Part shown: piece after piece, positions 32,520 through 42,631 of the stretch
Layout of the letters: each line of letters starts with the position of its first letter
Numbering within the stretch: the first letter of the stretch is position 1
Origin: an uncultured Flavobacteriales bacterium
GTDB lineage: Bacteria > Bacteroidota > Bacteroidia > Flavobacteriales_D > Sanyastnellaceae
Length of the DNA: 42,631 bases
Direction: 5' to 3'
NCBI GenBank assembly: GCA_913041065.1
Contig: CAJWII010000002.1
Location: 1-42,631 of the forward strand
Translations under genes and position numbers: made by a program
Notes under the pieces: model-generated
What the model was told of the DNA's origin: nothing
The model's input: the letters and a program-made list of their open reading frames with translations, nothing else
Database searches by the model: none

Positions 32520-33056
32520 TCAATCCTCGTCGTCGGGGTATGGATTTACCGGGATGCCGGCCATGTCCACACGAGCCGCCTTGCCACCCATGATGGATTT
32601 GAACGTCTTGGCGTGTTCCGGTTTCAATGCGCCGCTTTCTTCGACCCACTTGGTCAACACCACAAGCTTGTCCTTCTTGCCAGGTCGACCAACTGTGACA
32701 ATCTTGCCATGAACGGTACGCAAGCGGAAAGCGCTGTTCAAAATGCTCGCTTTCGCCGACTTCAACCTCGCTTCAGGAATCTTGTGAATCGACATGGCGT
32801 CTGCAATCAGTTCGTCGTAGCTCATGGGATGGTTGCGTGCGCGAAGGCGCTTCAGGATGAACGCACCCCAAATGCTCTTGGGCCCACGTTTTTTGGGGGT
32901 GTGGCCCGATTTGGTTGTCGCTTTTTTCGCAGGCCCACCCAACTTGGACAGGATCAATTCGACGTGGGCCAATTCCGTAGTCAAGCGCTCCTTTTCGCGG
33001 GCGAAATGGGCTTGGAGACTGGCCGTCTCCTTGGCTGAAAACTCAATTTTCGTCAT
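32520..33056 (-). CDS. Unknown basic protein with a possible winged-helix region
   Basis: A 178-residue cytoplasmic protein I do not recognise. Residues ~5-40 form a charged helix (KETASLQAHFAREKERLTTE). A lysine/glycine-rich linker (GGPAKKATTKSGHTPKKRGPKS) follows. Residues ~70-135 read like a winged-helix DNA- or RNA-binding module: WGAFILKRLRARNHPMSYDE, LKSAKASILNSAFRLRTV and the wing-like GKIVTVGRPGKKDKLVVL. The end is acidic. Start ATG 33056 is chosen because the extension to 33116 has no coding character. It lies between the pruA terminator and the rnpB terminator. Nucleic-acid binding is inference from charge and layout. Confidence 0.72.
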   Translation of the reverse strand: MTKIEFSAKETASLQAHFAREKERLTTELAHVELILSKLGGPAKKATTKSGHTPKKRGPKSIWGAFILKRLRARNHPMSYDELIADAMSIHKIPEARLKSAKASILNSAFRLRTVHGKIVTVGRPGKKDKLVVLTKWVEESGALKPEHAKTFKSIMGGKAARVDMAGIPVNPYPDDED

Positions 33057-33164
33057 GGATAGAAAAAACAAAATGAAACTTGGAGAGAGGTGCAAGGACG
33101 GGCCGTTGCAGGACAAATGTATGATGATTCATTTTACCAATACAAACAACACCCATCGACATGG

Positions 33165-33194
33165 AAAAGGGAGACGCGTTTCCGCATCTCCCTT
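33165..33194 (-). terminator. Intrinsic terminator of rnpB
   Basis: On the minus strand AAGGGAGATGCG pairs with CGCGTCTCCCTT (one T-G wobble) around a GAAA tetraloop, followed by TTTT. It begins a few bases after the RNase P RNA 3' end. Confidence 0.88.
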
Positions 33195-33196
33195 CA

Positions 33197-33528
33197 GGTT
33201 CGGTGTAAGCCGGATTCTGTTCCCCGAAGGGCTTCGTCATTGATCTAACGCGACCTACCCTCTGACTCGAACGGGACGCCCTCAAACGTCAGTTTACATG
33301 GTCTTGCAACCCAAAAGGTTTACCCAAGCCGCAAGGTCACCCTTGCGCTGGTGGGCCCTTACCCCACCTTTTCAGCCTTGCCTGTGCCCGAAGGCCATCG
33401 GCGGTTTAAATCTCTGTGGCACTGTCTGTCACATCCCGTTGGACGCGCCTTCTCTTTCAAGAAGTGTGGTTCCCTGTGTTGTCCGGACTTTCCTCCCCAC
33501 CGAAGCGAGGCGACGAAGTCAACCGAAT
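33197..33528 (-). ncRNA. rnpB: RNase P RNA (bacterial class A)
   Basis: The catalytic RNA that removes 5' leaders from tRNA precursors. Diagnostic conserved blocks are present on the minus strand: GAGGAAAGTCCGGAC near the 5' end (33484-33498) and the 3' block AGAATCCGGCTTACA (33203-33217), which form the P4 core together. The ends are estimated from the P1 pairing TTCGGT (33522-33527) with ACCGAA (33199-33204). No protein gene fits this stretch. A promoter element and a terminator frame it exactly. The ends are good to a few bases. Confidence 0.96.
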
Positions 33529-33530
33529 GA

Positions 33531-33538
33531 CAAAACTA
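33531..33538 (-). promoter_or_regulatory. -7 promoter element (TAGTTTTG) of rnpB
   Basis: TAGTTTTG ends about four bases before the estimated 5' end of RNase P RNA. Since that RNA normally begins at its transcription start, this calibrates the distance from the element to +1 in this genome. No clear -33. Confidence 0.65.
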
Positions 33539-33542
33539 CGAC

Positions 33543-33558
33543 AACGCGCGGTCGCGTT
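33543..33558. repeat. Inverted repeat AACGCG-CGGT-CGCGTT between rnpB and the TolB-like gene
   Basis: A perfect 6-base inverted repeat with a four-base spacer, sitting just upstream of the rnpB -7 element and 17 bases before the divergent lipoprotein start. It could be an operator for one or both, or chance. Confidence 0.35.
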
Positions 33559-33575
33559 CCAGTTACTTTCAACGC

Positions 33576-34682
33576 ATGAAAACCCCCTCCGCCGCGTTTG
33601 CCCTCTTCGCTGCTGCCTTGTTGACCCAATGCACGTCGCCTGAACATGTCCCTGGTGAACCAGGAATGCCTGAAGCGACATCGTTGGCATACGACCAGGA
33701 GGTTCACCTCGCCAACGTGCGACAACTTACGTTTGGCGGAGACAATGCTGAAGCGTATTGGGCGTTCAACAACGACGCCTTGGTGTACCAGACCACCCAA
33801 CCGCAGGCGGGCATTCCCTGCGACCGCATCTTCCTGATGCCATTGGACGAGGAGGCTACGGCGGACGGCAAGCGAAAGCCTGTTCAGGTCAGCAACGGTC
33901 TGGGGCGCACCACTTGCCCTTACTTCTTGCCAGGCGACAGCGTGGTGGTCTTCGCTTCGACCCACGCCGAAGACAGTGCCTGTCCTGAAGTGCCGGAGCG
34001 CGGTCCAGAGGGCCGTTACGTGTGGCCCATATACGACAGCTACGACATGTACCTGAAAAACTTGAACACTGGTGAGACAACAGCCATTGCGGTGAGCGAC
34101 ACGTACGACGCTGAAGCCACCGTCAGCCCCAAGGGTGACCGCATGGTGTTCACGAGCACCCGCGATGGAGACCTCGACCTCTACACCTGCGACTTGGGTG
34201 GACAAAACATGGTTCGCGTCACCTCCGAGTTGGGTTACGACGGCGGGGCATTCTTCTCGCCAGATGGAGAATGGTTGGTGTGGCGCGCCTCACGCCCATC
34301 CACGCCGGCAGAAATTGCCAAATACAAGGGCCTCCTTTCCAAGGGCATGGTGGAACCCACCAGCATGGAGCTGTTCGTGGCGCGCGCGGACGGAAGCGAG
34401 ATGCGCCAAATCACGGAGCTCGGAGGCGCCAACTGGGCCCCGTTCTTTCACCCCGATGGCAAGCGCATCCTGTTCTCCTCCAACCACGCAACCGGTAGGT
34501 TCCCATTCAACGTTTACATGATTGACGTTACCGGAGAGAACCTGACCCAAATCACATACGACGAGGCGTTTGACAGCTTCCCCATGTTCTCCCCCGACGG
34601 CACCAAACTCGCCTTCAGCTCCAACCGGAACAACGGAAGAACGCGCAACACCAACCTTTTCGTGGCGGATTGGGTCGAGTGA
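33576..34682 (+). CDS. TolB-like beta-propeller lipoprotein
   Basis: A 368-residue predicted lipoprotein: the lipobox is LLTQC near residue 19. The rest is built of WD40-like (PD40) repeats as in TolB: VSPKGDRMVFTSTRDGDLDLY, FFSPDGEWLVWRAS, FFHPDGKRILFSSN and MFSPDGTKLAFSSNRNNGR. Cysteine pairs in the first half may be oxidised. TolB itself bridges Tol-Pal in the periplasm, but this protein is not next to tol genes and lacks the TolB N-domain, so a different, unknown role is likely. It is followed after 16 bases by the pseudouridine synthase gene. Confidence 0.87.
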   Translation: MKTPSAAFALFAAALLTQCTSPEHVPGEPGMPEATSLAYDQEVHLANVRQLTFGGDNAEAYWAFNNDALVYQTTQPQAGIPCDRIFLMPLDEEATADGKRKPVQVSNGLGRTTCPYFLPGDSVVVFASTHAEDSACPEVPERGPEGRYVWPIYDSYDMYLKNLNTGETTAIAVSDTYDAEATVSPKGDRMVFTSTRDGDLDLYTCDLGGQNMVRVTSELGYDGGAFFSPDGEWLVWRASRPSTPAEIAKYKGLLSKGMVEPTSMELFVARADGSEMRQITELGGANWAPFFHPDGKRILFSSNHATGRFPFNVYMIDVTGENLTQITYDEAFDSFPMFSPDGTKLAFSSNRNNGRTRNTNLFVADWVE

Positions 34683-34698
34683 TGCCGACCTTCGCGGC

Positions 34699-35270
34699 AT
34701 GGGTGACTTGAAGTTGTACATGCTGAACAAACCCTTTGGGCTTCTGAGTCAATTCTCGGACGAAGGCCACAAGCAAGGACTGGGATCGCTTCAGCTGCCT
34801 TGGGGCAAAGACATCTATTCTGTGGGGCGGCTCGATGCGGACAGCGAAGGGCTTCTGCTCTTGACCAACAACAACCGCCTCAAGACCCAGCTCTTGGATC
34901 CAGAACGAGGTCACGAACGCACCTACCACGTGCAAGTGGAGGGTGTGCCCACTGAAGACCAGCTGCAGCAATTGCGTGCCCCCCTTCCGTTGCGAATCAA
35001 AGGCAAAGAATTTCGCACCCGCGGCGCGACGGCCAAAGTCATCTCTCCGGCATGGCCCGATCGCGTCCCACCCATTCGCGTGCGGAAGGCTGTGCCAGAT
35101 TCGTGGCTGGAGCTAACCTTGACAGAGGGCAAGAACAGGCAGGTGCGCCGGATGACCGCCGCGGTCGGCCTCCCCACCCTCAGACTCATTCGTGTGTCCA
35201 TGGGACCGTGGAGACTTGACAACCTGGCCCCAGGTCAGTGGCAGGAGTTGAGCATGAACCTTTGGAACGC

Positions 35271-35274
<4 letters not shown>
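34699..35274 (+). CDS. rluE: RluE-type 23S rRNA pseudouridine synthase
   Basis: A 191-residue RsuA/RluB/E-class pseudouridine synthase without the S4 domain, as in RluE, which modifies U2457 of 23S rRNA in E. coli. Visible motifs are LNKPFGLLSQFSDEG at the N-terminus, the catalytic aspartate near 46 in GRLDADSEGLLLLTN, RTYHVQVEGVPT, and the C-terminal LTEGKNRQVRRMTAAVGLPTL. The start is ATG 34699; the longer frame overlaps the previous gene and reads as nonsense. It overlaps the following acyltransferase gene by four bases (ATGA). Confidence 0.92.
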
Positions 35275-38044
<2,770 letters not shown>

Positions 38045-38073
38045 TCAAGGTAGCCCAGAATGCCCCCGCAGAT

Positions 38074-41000
38074 TCAATCGTCAAATTCTCGGAACATGTC
38101 TACAAAATCGCGGCGGTTCCGGCTGTTGGGATTCAGCAACTGCAGCACGAATTGACCCCGGTCCTCTTTGACTCGCTTGTCCCCTTCCTTGAGTCCTTGG
38201 ATTTTCTCAGACAGCGGTTCAGCCTCATCCAATTTGGGGTCTTTGGGATGGATTCGGAAGTACCCAAGCTTGGCGTTCCACTCCATGTAGTACCACTGTT
38301 GTCCACTCAAATGGAAGTAGATATGGACGATTTGGTCGTCCCAATCCAACGCCACCTTCCCTCGAAACGTTCTCCACACCTCGTGCTTGCCAAGGGTGGC
38401 CACGCCAATGTCCCCCGCGCTTACCCATTGGTCCTCAAACTTGTCGTATTCCAACTCCAGTCCATGCAGCACCATGGTGTGCTGGACTTCTTCGGGAACC
38501 TGCTTCTTGAAGGATCTGTTCCTGTTGAGCTCCACCAGCAGCGCGTTGCCCCCTTCTTCCCCGAGCCATTCGTTGAGCATGTAGGGATAATTCGTACCAG
38601 ACCAGGCCAAACCCGAAGCATCCGAACCCCGGATGGCCTCGGCCAAATGGTCCAAGACCTCCTCCGGCAAAGGCATGTCCAGCGTCAAGCCTCCCCTCAC
38701 CAACATGCGGTCCGACTGCACAAGCCCCTCTCCGAAGAAGGCGTGCTTCAGCAAGTGCTTCTCTTCGATTGGGAAATGTCCCACTCCGTGCTGCCTCATA
38801 TCACAACTGCCTGGAGACATGGACATCAGGTTGCCGGGCTGAGTCTCGTCCTCAAATTTCTCTTCGCTGCAGACAATGTACCGGCTGCGTTTGGGGTCAA
38901 AACGAAGCAACCCCCGAGGCGTCATGAAGGACATGTCGGAACGAACCGTCTTGGGGCTGAAAAACGTCGGGTACAGCGAGGTGATGCCGCCGTCGCTGTG
39001 CGACCATCCCACCCCAAGGTGAGATTTGCCCATCTCCGTCACCATCGAATCGATGGGGATGGCCACGTCCGTGGGGTTAATAACTCCCTTGAATTCGACC
39101 CATTGAGCGGGATAGCCTTCGCATTCCAAGTCCATTCGAGCGCCTCCTTCGAACTCCAAATGCTCACGCATGGCCTCCAGATGCACTCGGCCCTGGAAGG
39201 CAAACTTGGGACTCAATTGGAATTCGTCGGCCGAGCGAATGAAGCCATGCCCCAGGGTTCTTGTGGCCGAATCCACAGTCAACTCGTTGAAGCGCACAGG
39301 CCATTCCTCCCCCTCTTGGTCCACGTAAGTCCCTGTGCCCGCACCCTCGTAATCCTTGCGTCCTTTCACTTGAATCTTGGCGTCGTAAAGCCTGTGGATG
39401 TGCGTGCGGTTGTCCACCTCCACTTCGGCTTGCTCCAACAAGTCCATCAAAGCATCTCGACGAATGGAAACAAGGCCGTCGTGGGGTTTGATCTGGGCAT
39501 CGGCAATGGGCAACGCCACCACCTTTTGGCAGGTCAAATGAGCCTCGTCCACCGCATATTGTGCCGCTGGGCTCAAGAAGTGAAGGCTGTCCTGCTCCAA
39601 GGCCTGAGAGAAGAAATTGCTTTGGTCGTAACGACGCAACTCTTGAAACGTCTTGGATTCAGGATCAGCTATGGTGTTGCGAAGCTCCAGACGGGCCTCG
39701 TCCATGAACCACGTAAAGGCGTCCATCAAACAGGAGTACCGGATGGCGGGCAGCTCAATGAGCGTGGCGCCTTCAAGCGAGGTGAAGTCTCCCCTTCGGG
39801 CATCAAAATCCATGACCGATGACGCGCGCCCTGTCTCAAACGCCAACTCGTTTTGATCCATGCCTTGAAGCTGGAATGCGCTTTCAGAAGCGCGCATGCC
39901 CTGGTGTTTCACCTCAAAATGACGGGAGGACAACTGCGCCCGGTCAAAATGGAACGTGCCACGAGCCGTCATCCGATCGCCCTTCAAGCTGAGCCCCCCC
40001 TTTAAATCCACTGGCTCACCAAAGAACCTAAGGCTGTCCGAGGCTGTGGATCTCACGTCGAGTCGCTGGTCAAAGGGATGCAAACCGTAGGCCGCGTCCT
40101 CTGCCGACACGTCAGGCGTCAACCCGGCTCTCGACGTGTTGTCGTACCTCGTGGATTCTCCAAACGTCGAATCTGGCAAAAGAACATGATCCTCGCTTTC
40201 CATGGTGGACGTCAAGAACGTGACCCGTCCAGGTCCGTGAAGCCCACCCAGGTCCAAACTGAGGTCGCCCGTCAACTCGCCAATCCCCCCGTACAGGGCT
40301 GTGCCTCCCGAAGCCACTGTGGTGGTGAACCCAAGGCTGTAGTCTTCCATCAAACGCAAAGGCTCGACCACATCTGGCACAATGCCGCCAGCCAGCAACT
40401 CGCCGGTGAAGAGCAAATCTTCGTTGGCGAAATTGTCGAGGCTGTCGATGACAAATGGGTCGACGGCGTAGTTGAACCGGTCGCGGTGGTAGGCGCCACC
40501 ACGGATGTGTGGGGCGTCGTAATAGACGTGCGACACCTCTCGGCTCGTTAAAATCGGATACTGCGGATGGCTGGCGCTGCGCCATCCAGATTTGTTTCTT
40601 GGGTTGTCGATTTCCAGGGTGCCGGTGAGTTCTTCGATGGAGCTCGCAACCGGACGGAGCGCAAGACGGCCGTAGGTGTCGTATTTGCCCGGTTGTTCCA
40701 CCATGATGCGCAGGGATTCGGCCTGGCGCACCTCAATTTTGAAGGACGCGTAGTCAAATTCAAAATCGGCCCCTTTGAGTTGGAACTTCCCGGCCTTTAC
40801 CAAGCCCGAGAACACAAAGTCGCGGTCCTCGCCCAAGGCGATCTCACCGCCGTCCGGCACAATCTGCACGTCCTGCGCCTCGCTCACCGCAATTTGGCCG
40901 ATGCCCATGAGGGACATGCGAAGGTTGTTCAGGCTCAGCGTGGCATACACCGTGCCGCGCGGCCGAGAATAGAACGCCAGCACATCGTGGTCGCGGGCTC

Positions 41001-42540
41001 CCTTCTGGCACAACATGTGCTTGACGGCGCGGGGTTTGACCTGGCAGAATCCAGTGGCCAGGTCCAAATCGACGTACCCCACGTTGGTCAACCCCACCAG
41101 AATCATCTCCGCTTGCTCTGTTTGGAGCCCCAGGAAATCTGCATACTCCGCAGCGTAGAACGAATCGACCCCACGTCGGTTGGTGTACCTCGAGAGCTCT
41201 GCCAGAGGATGAATGGGGTCGATGCCCATCATTTGGTCGAACACATCTTTCTCGAAGCAGTCCAAACTCCGGAACGCACCGGGCTCAGCGCCTCCTCCTG
41301 CAAGCCGACGAAACTCCACCACGGGTCCATCGAGTCGCCACTCCACGGCCTCCACCTCTACTTCAATCCCGTGGTAGCTGTCCACGAATGGCTGCATGCC
41401 CACCCCTTCCACTTGGCGTGTGGCCCGGAACAGGCGCTTGTTGTCCAAGTACCGAATCGAAATGTCCTTGTGGGTCAAACTGTCCTCGCCCAACCGCATC
41501 ATCAACGCCGCGTGCACTGCGTCCAAGCCTTCTTCAGAAAACAACACTTCTTGCGAGCGACAGACCACCAACACGCTGTCGGCTTGGTTGAATGTGATTT
41601 CGGCGGGCAGGCCGTCAGACCCCATCCCGCTCATCTTCGACCCTCGGACCGCCAAGCCACCCTCGTACGACACGCCATGGAACACGCTGTCCAACACGAT
41701 CCGCCCGGCGTTGGATTCGAACCTGGGATAGGTGCGCTTTTTGGCCTGCTTTTCTGCCTGGACCTTAAAGTGCAGTGTTCCCTGCAATGGGGTGCCAAAC
41801 ATGTCGCTCTGAAACGTGGCGGAGTCGGTCGTGAATGTGCTTCCTTTCAGACGGATGTTGAACGCCCGCACTTCCGCCTGAAAATCGCCCTCGCGCACCG
41901 TGCGTTCCCAGTCCAACCGACCGGTCTCCACACGGAACTCGTTGTCCAGCACGTCGTATCGTCCACGAACTTGATGCAGCCTCGCGCTGTCTCCTTTGGC
42001 CAAACACACCACAGTGCTTGAATCGCATGAAATCCTTGGGCGATCTTGATCGTCCAGGTCAAACGTCACGCGCCCCCCACGCACCATCCACGTCCCTGTC
42101 TTTGCGCCATGCAGTTTGCCCTGTTTGAGGAGACTCTCGGAGTTGGCCAGATAAGCCTTGGCGCGCTGACGGTGCTTGGTGGACGATGCAAAAAAGGCCA
42201 CGTGCTGATGCCATCCCTCCCAGGATGCGTTGTCAGGGCGCTGGAGCAAAGCGTCCACACCCTTGAGGTAACCCCAAATCGACTCGGCAAACGGCTGCCT
42301 CGTTTCTTGAAGCGCATCCACCATGTTCATCACCTGCCCCTGACGACCTGCCTCCAGGTCGGCAAACCTTGGACCAAACGACTTCTTGACCCATTTGGCT
42401 TCACGCCCACCAAGCTCGGAGGCGGATTGCTCCATGTCCTTCAAAAAAGAAGCCGGCGAAGACCAAGTCGGTTCGTCTTGAGCCGCAACAAGGGGCACGT
42501 TCAGGCACAAGGCCAACCCCAGAATTCCAATCCAACGCAT
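38074..42540 (-). CDS. Giant (1488-residue) exported protein of unknown function
   Basis: I cannot name this protein. A signal peptide (MRWIGILGLALCLNVPLVAA) leads to a short helical region (~25-150) and then about 1300 residues of mostly beta character, with many strand-turn units of the kind DSxxF, GxLHFKV, GKFQLKGADFEFDYASFKIEV and GGLSLKGDRMTARGTFHFD. This recalls OstA/LptA-like or AsmA-like beta-solenoid proteins that line lipid-transport bridges, but no standard motif is clear. A segment near 430-510 (LAELSRYTNRRGVDSFYAAEYADFLG, quoted in parts) looks helical, like a small winged-helix insertion. The C-terminal ~130 residues (HEVWRTFRGKVALDW, GQQWYYMEWNAKLGYF) form a separate module with a charged tail and no T9SS box. 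I recall similar giant proteins as conserved in Bacteroidota. Periplasmic or outer-membrane location is inferred. Confidence 0.8.
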   Translation of the reverse strand: MRWIGILGLALCLNVPLVAAQDEPTWSSPASFLKDMEQSASELGGREAKWVKKSFGPRFADLEAGRQGQVMNMVDALQETRQPFAESIWGYLKGVDALLQRPDNASWEGWHQHVAFFASSTKHRQRAKAYLANSESLLKQGKLHGAKTGTWMVRGGRVTFDLDDQDRPRISCDSSTVVCLAKGDSARLHQVRGRYDVLDNEFRVETGRLDWERTVREGDFQAEVRAFNIRLKGSTFTTDSATFQSDMFGTPLQGTLHFKVQAEKQAKKRTYPRFESNAGRIVLDSVFHGVSYEGGLAVRGSKMSGMGSDGLPAEITFNQADSVLVVCRSQEVLFSEEGLDAVHAALMMRLGEDSLTHKDISIRYLDNKRLFRATRQVEGVGMQPFVDSYHGIEVEVEAVEWRLDGPVVEFRRLAGGGAEPGAFRSLDCFEKDVFDQMMGIDPIHPLAELSRYTNRRGVDSFYAAEYADFLGLQTEQAEMILVGLTNVGYVDLDLATGFCQVKPRAVKHMLCQKGARDHDVLAFYSRPRGTVYATLSLNNLRMSLMGIGQIAVSEAQDVQIVPDGGEIALGEDRDFVFSGLVKAGKFQLKGADFEFDYASFKIEVRQAESLRIMVEQPGKYDTYGRLALRPVASSIEELTGTLEIDNPRNKSGWRSASHPQYPILTSREVSHVYYDAPHIRGGAYHRDRFNYAVDPFVIDSLDNFANEDLLFTGELLAGGIVPDVVEPLRLMEDYSLGFTTTVASGGTALYGGIGELTGDLSLDLGGLHGPGRVTFLTSTMESEDHVLLPDSTFGESTRYDNTSRAGLTPDVSAEDAAYGLHPFDQRLDVRSTASDSLRFFGEPVDLKGGLSLKGDRMTARGTFHFDRAQLSSRHFEVKHQGMRASESAFQLQGMDQNELAFETGRASSVMDFDARRGDFTSLEGATLIELPAIRYSCLMDAFTWFMDEARLELRNTIADPESKTFQELRRYDQSNFFSQALEQDSLHFLSPAAQYAVDEAHLTCQKVVALPIADAQIKPHDGLVSIRRDALMDLLEQAEVEVDNRTHIHRLYDAKIQVKGRKDYEGAGTGTYVDQEGEEWPVRFNELTVDSATRTLGHGFIRSADEFQLSPKFAFQGRVHLEAMREHLEFEGGARMDLECEGYPAQWVEFKGVINPTDVAIPIDSMVTEMGKSHLGVGWSHSDGGITSLYPTFFSPKTVRSDMSFMTPRGLLRFDPKRSRYIVCSEEKFEDETQPGNLMSMSPGSCDMRQHGVGHFPIEEKHLLKHAFFGEGLVQSDRMLVRGGLTLDMPLPEEVLDHLAEAIRGSDASGLAWSGTNYPYMLNEWLGEEGGNALLVELNRNRSFKKQVPEEVQHTMVLHGLELEYDKFEDQWVSAGDIGVATLGKHEVWRTFRGKVALDWDDQIVHIYFHLSGQQWYYMEWNAKLGYFRIHPKDPKLDEAEPLSEKIQGLKEGDKRVKEDRGQFVLQLLNPNSRNRRDFVDMFREFDD

Positions 42541-42631
42541 AACGCCAAATTACTGGGTCAAGCCAAGCCTCGGTCAACCCATCACTCGGGTTTCCAACAG
42601 GCCATGCAGGCCCAACCCTCGAGAACTTTCA

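Noticed and set aside
38152-42021. Long plus-strand frames (556 and 484 codons) opposite the giant protein gene
   Set aside because: Same antisense pattern. The minus-strand frame has a signal peptide, a single long frame and consistent composition.

Overview
The window looks like a core chromosomal stretch of a member of the Bacteroidota, probably a marine, fairly GC-rich Flavobacteriales-like lineage. The evidence is a GWxTD-domain protein, a DUF6913-type protein next to dapA, a secreted protein with a type IX secretion (T9SS)-style C-terminus, a near absence of Shine-Dalgarno sequences, and many copies of the Bacteroidota -7 promoter element TAnnTTTG just upstream of genes. The order-level placement is inference. 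I see 34 protein genes, one tRNA-Ser(UGA), the RNase P RNA, five convincing intrinsic terminators and about 17 candidate promoters. I see no insertion sequence, phage gene, CRISPR array or rRNA.

Layout. 1-3438 (minus): GWxTD protein, family 2 glycosyltransferase, then comEC running off the left edge. 3538-3623: tRNA-Ser with its own promoter and terminator. 3739-7469 (minus): TPR protein and gyrA. 7699-10670 (plus): clpC and a FtsB/DivIC-like gene. 10649-12834 (minus): ychF, a DUF4440-like gene and a rhomboid protease. 12969-16228 (plus): transketolase N-half, a von Willebrand A (VWA) protein, transketolase C-half. 16308-17800 (minus): DUF6913-type gene and dapA. 17944-18516 (plus): LPP20-like lipoprotein. 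18525-22540 (minus): LuxR-type regulator, ilvE, outer-membrane protein, msrA. 22590-26751 (minus): pyrR, pyrB, STAS protein, T9SS-type protein, rnz. 26822-30746 (minus): lamin-tail-domain protein and rpsA. 30806-32443 (plus): pruA. 32520-33056 (minus): unknown basic protein, then rnpB (33197-33528, minus). 33576-35996 (plus): TolB-like lipoprotein, rluE-type pseudouridine synthase, 1-acylglycerol-3-phosphate acyltransferase. 35972-42540 (minus): a 1488-residue secreted protein of unknown function and fadH.

Most genes are housekeeping: DNA topology, protein quality control, pentose phosphate, lysine, branched-chain amino acid and pyrimidine metabolism, translation, and RNA processing. The less ordinary material is the set of secreted or envelope proteins wedged between or translationally coupled to these genes: the VWA protein between the transketolase halves, the T9SS-type protein between STAS and rnz, and the giant protein upstream of fadH. 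I found no obvious new defence or mobile system. The best leads are the recurring promoter motif with predicted very short or absent leaders, the VWA insertion, and the giant protein.
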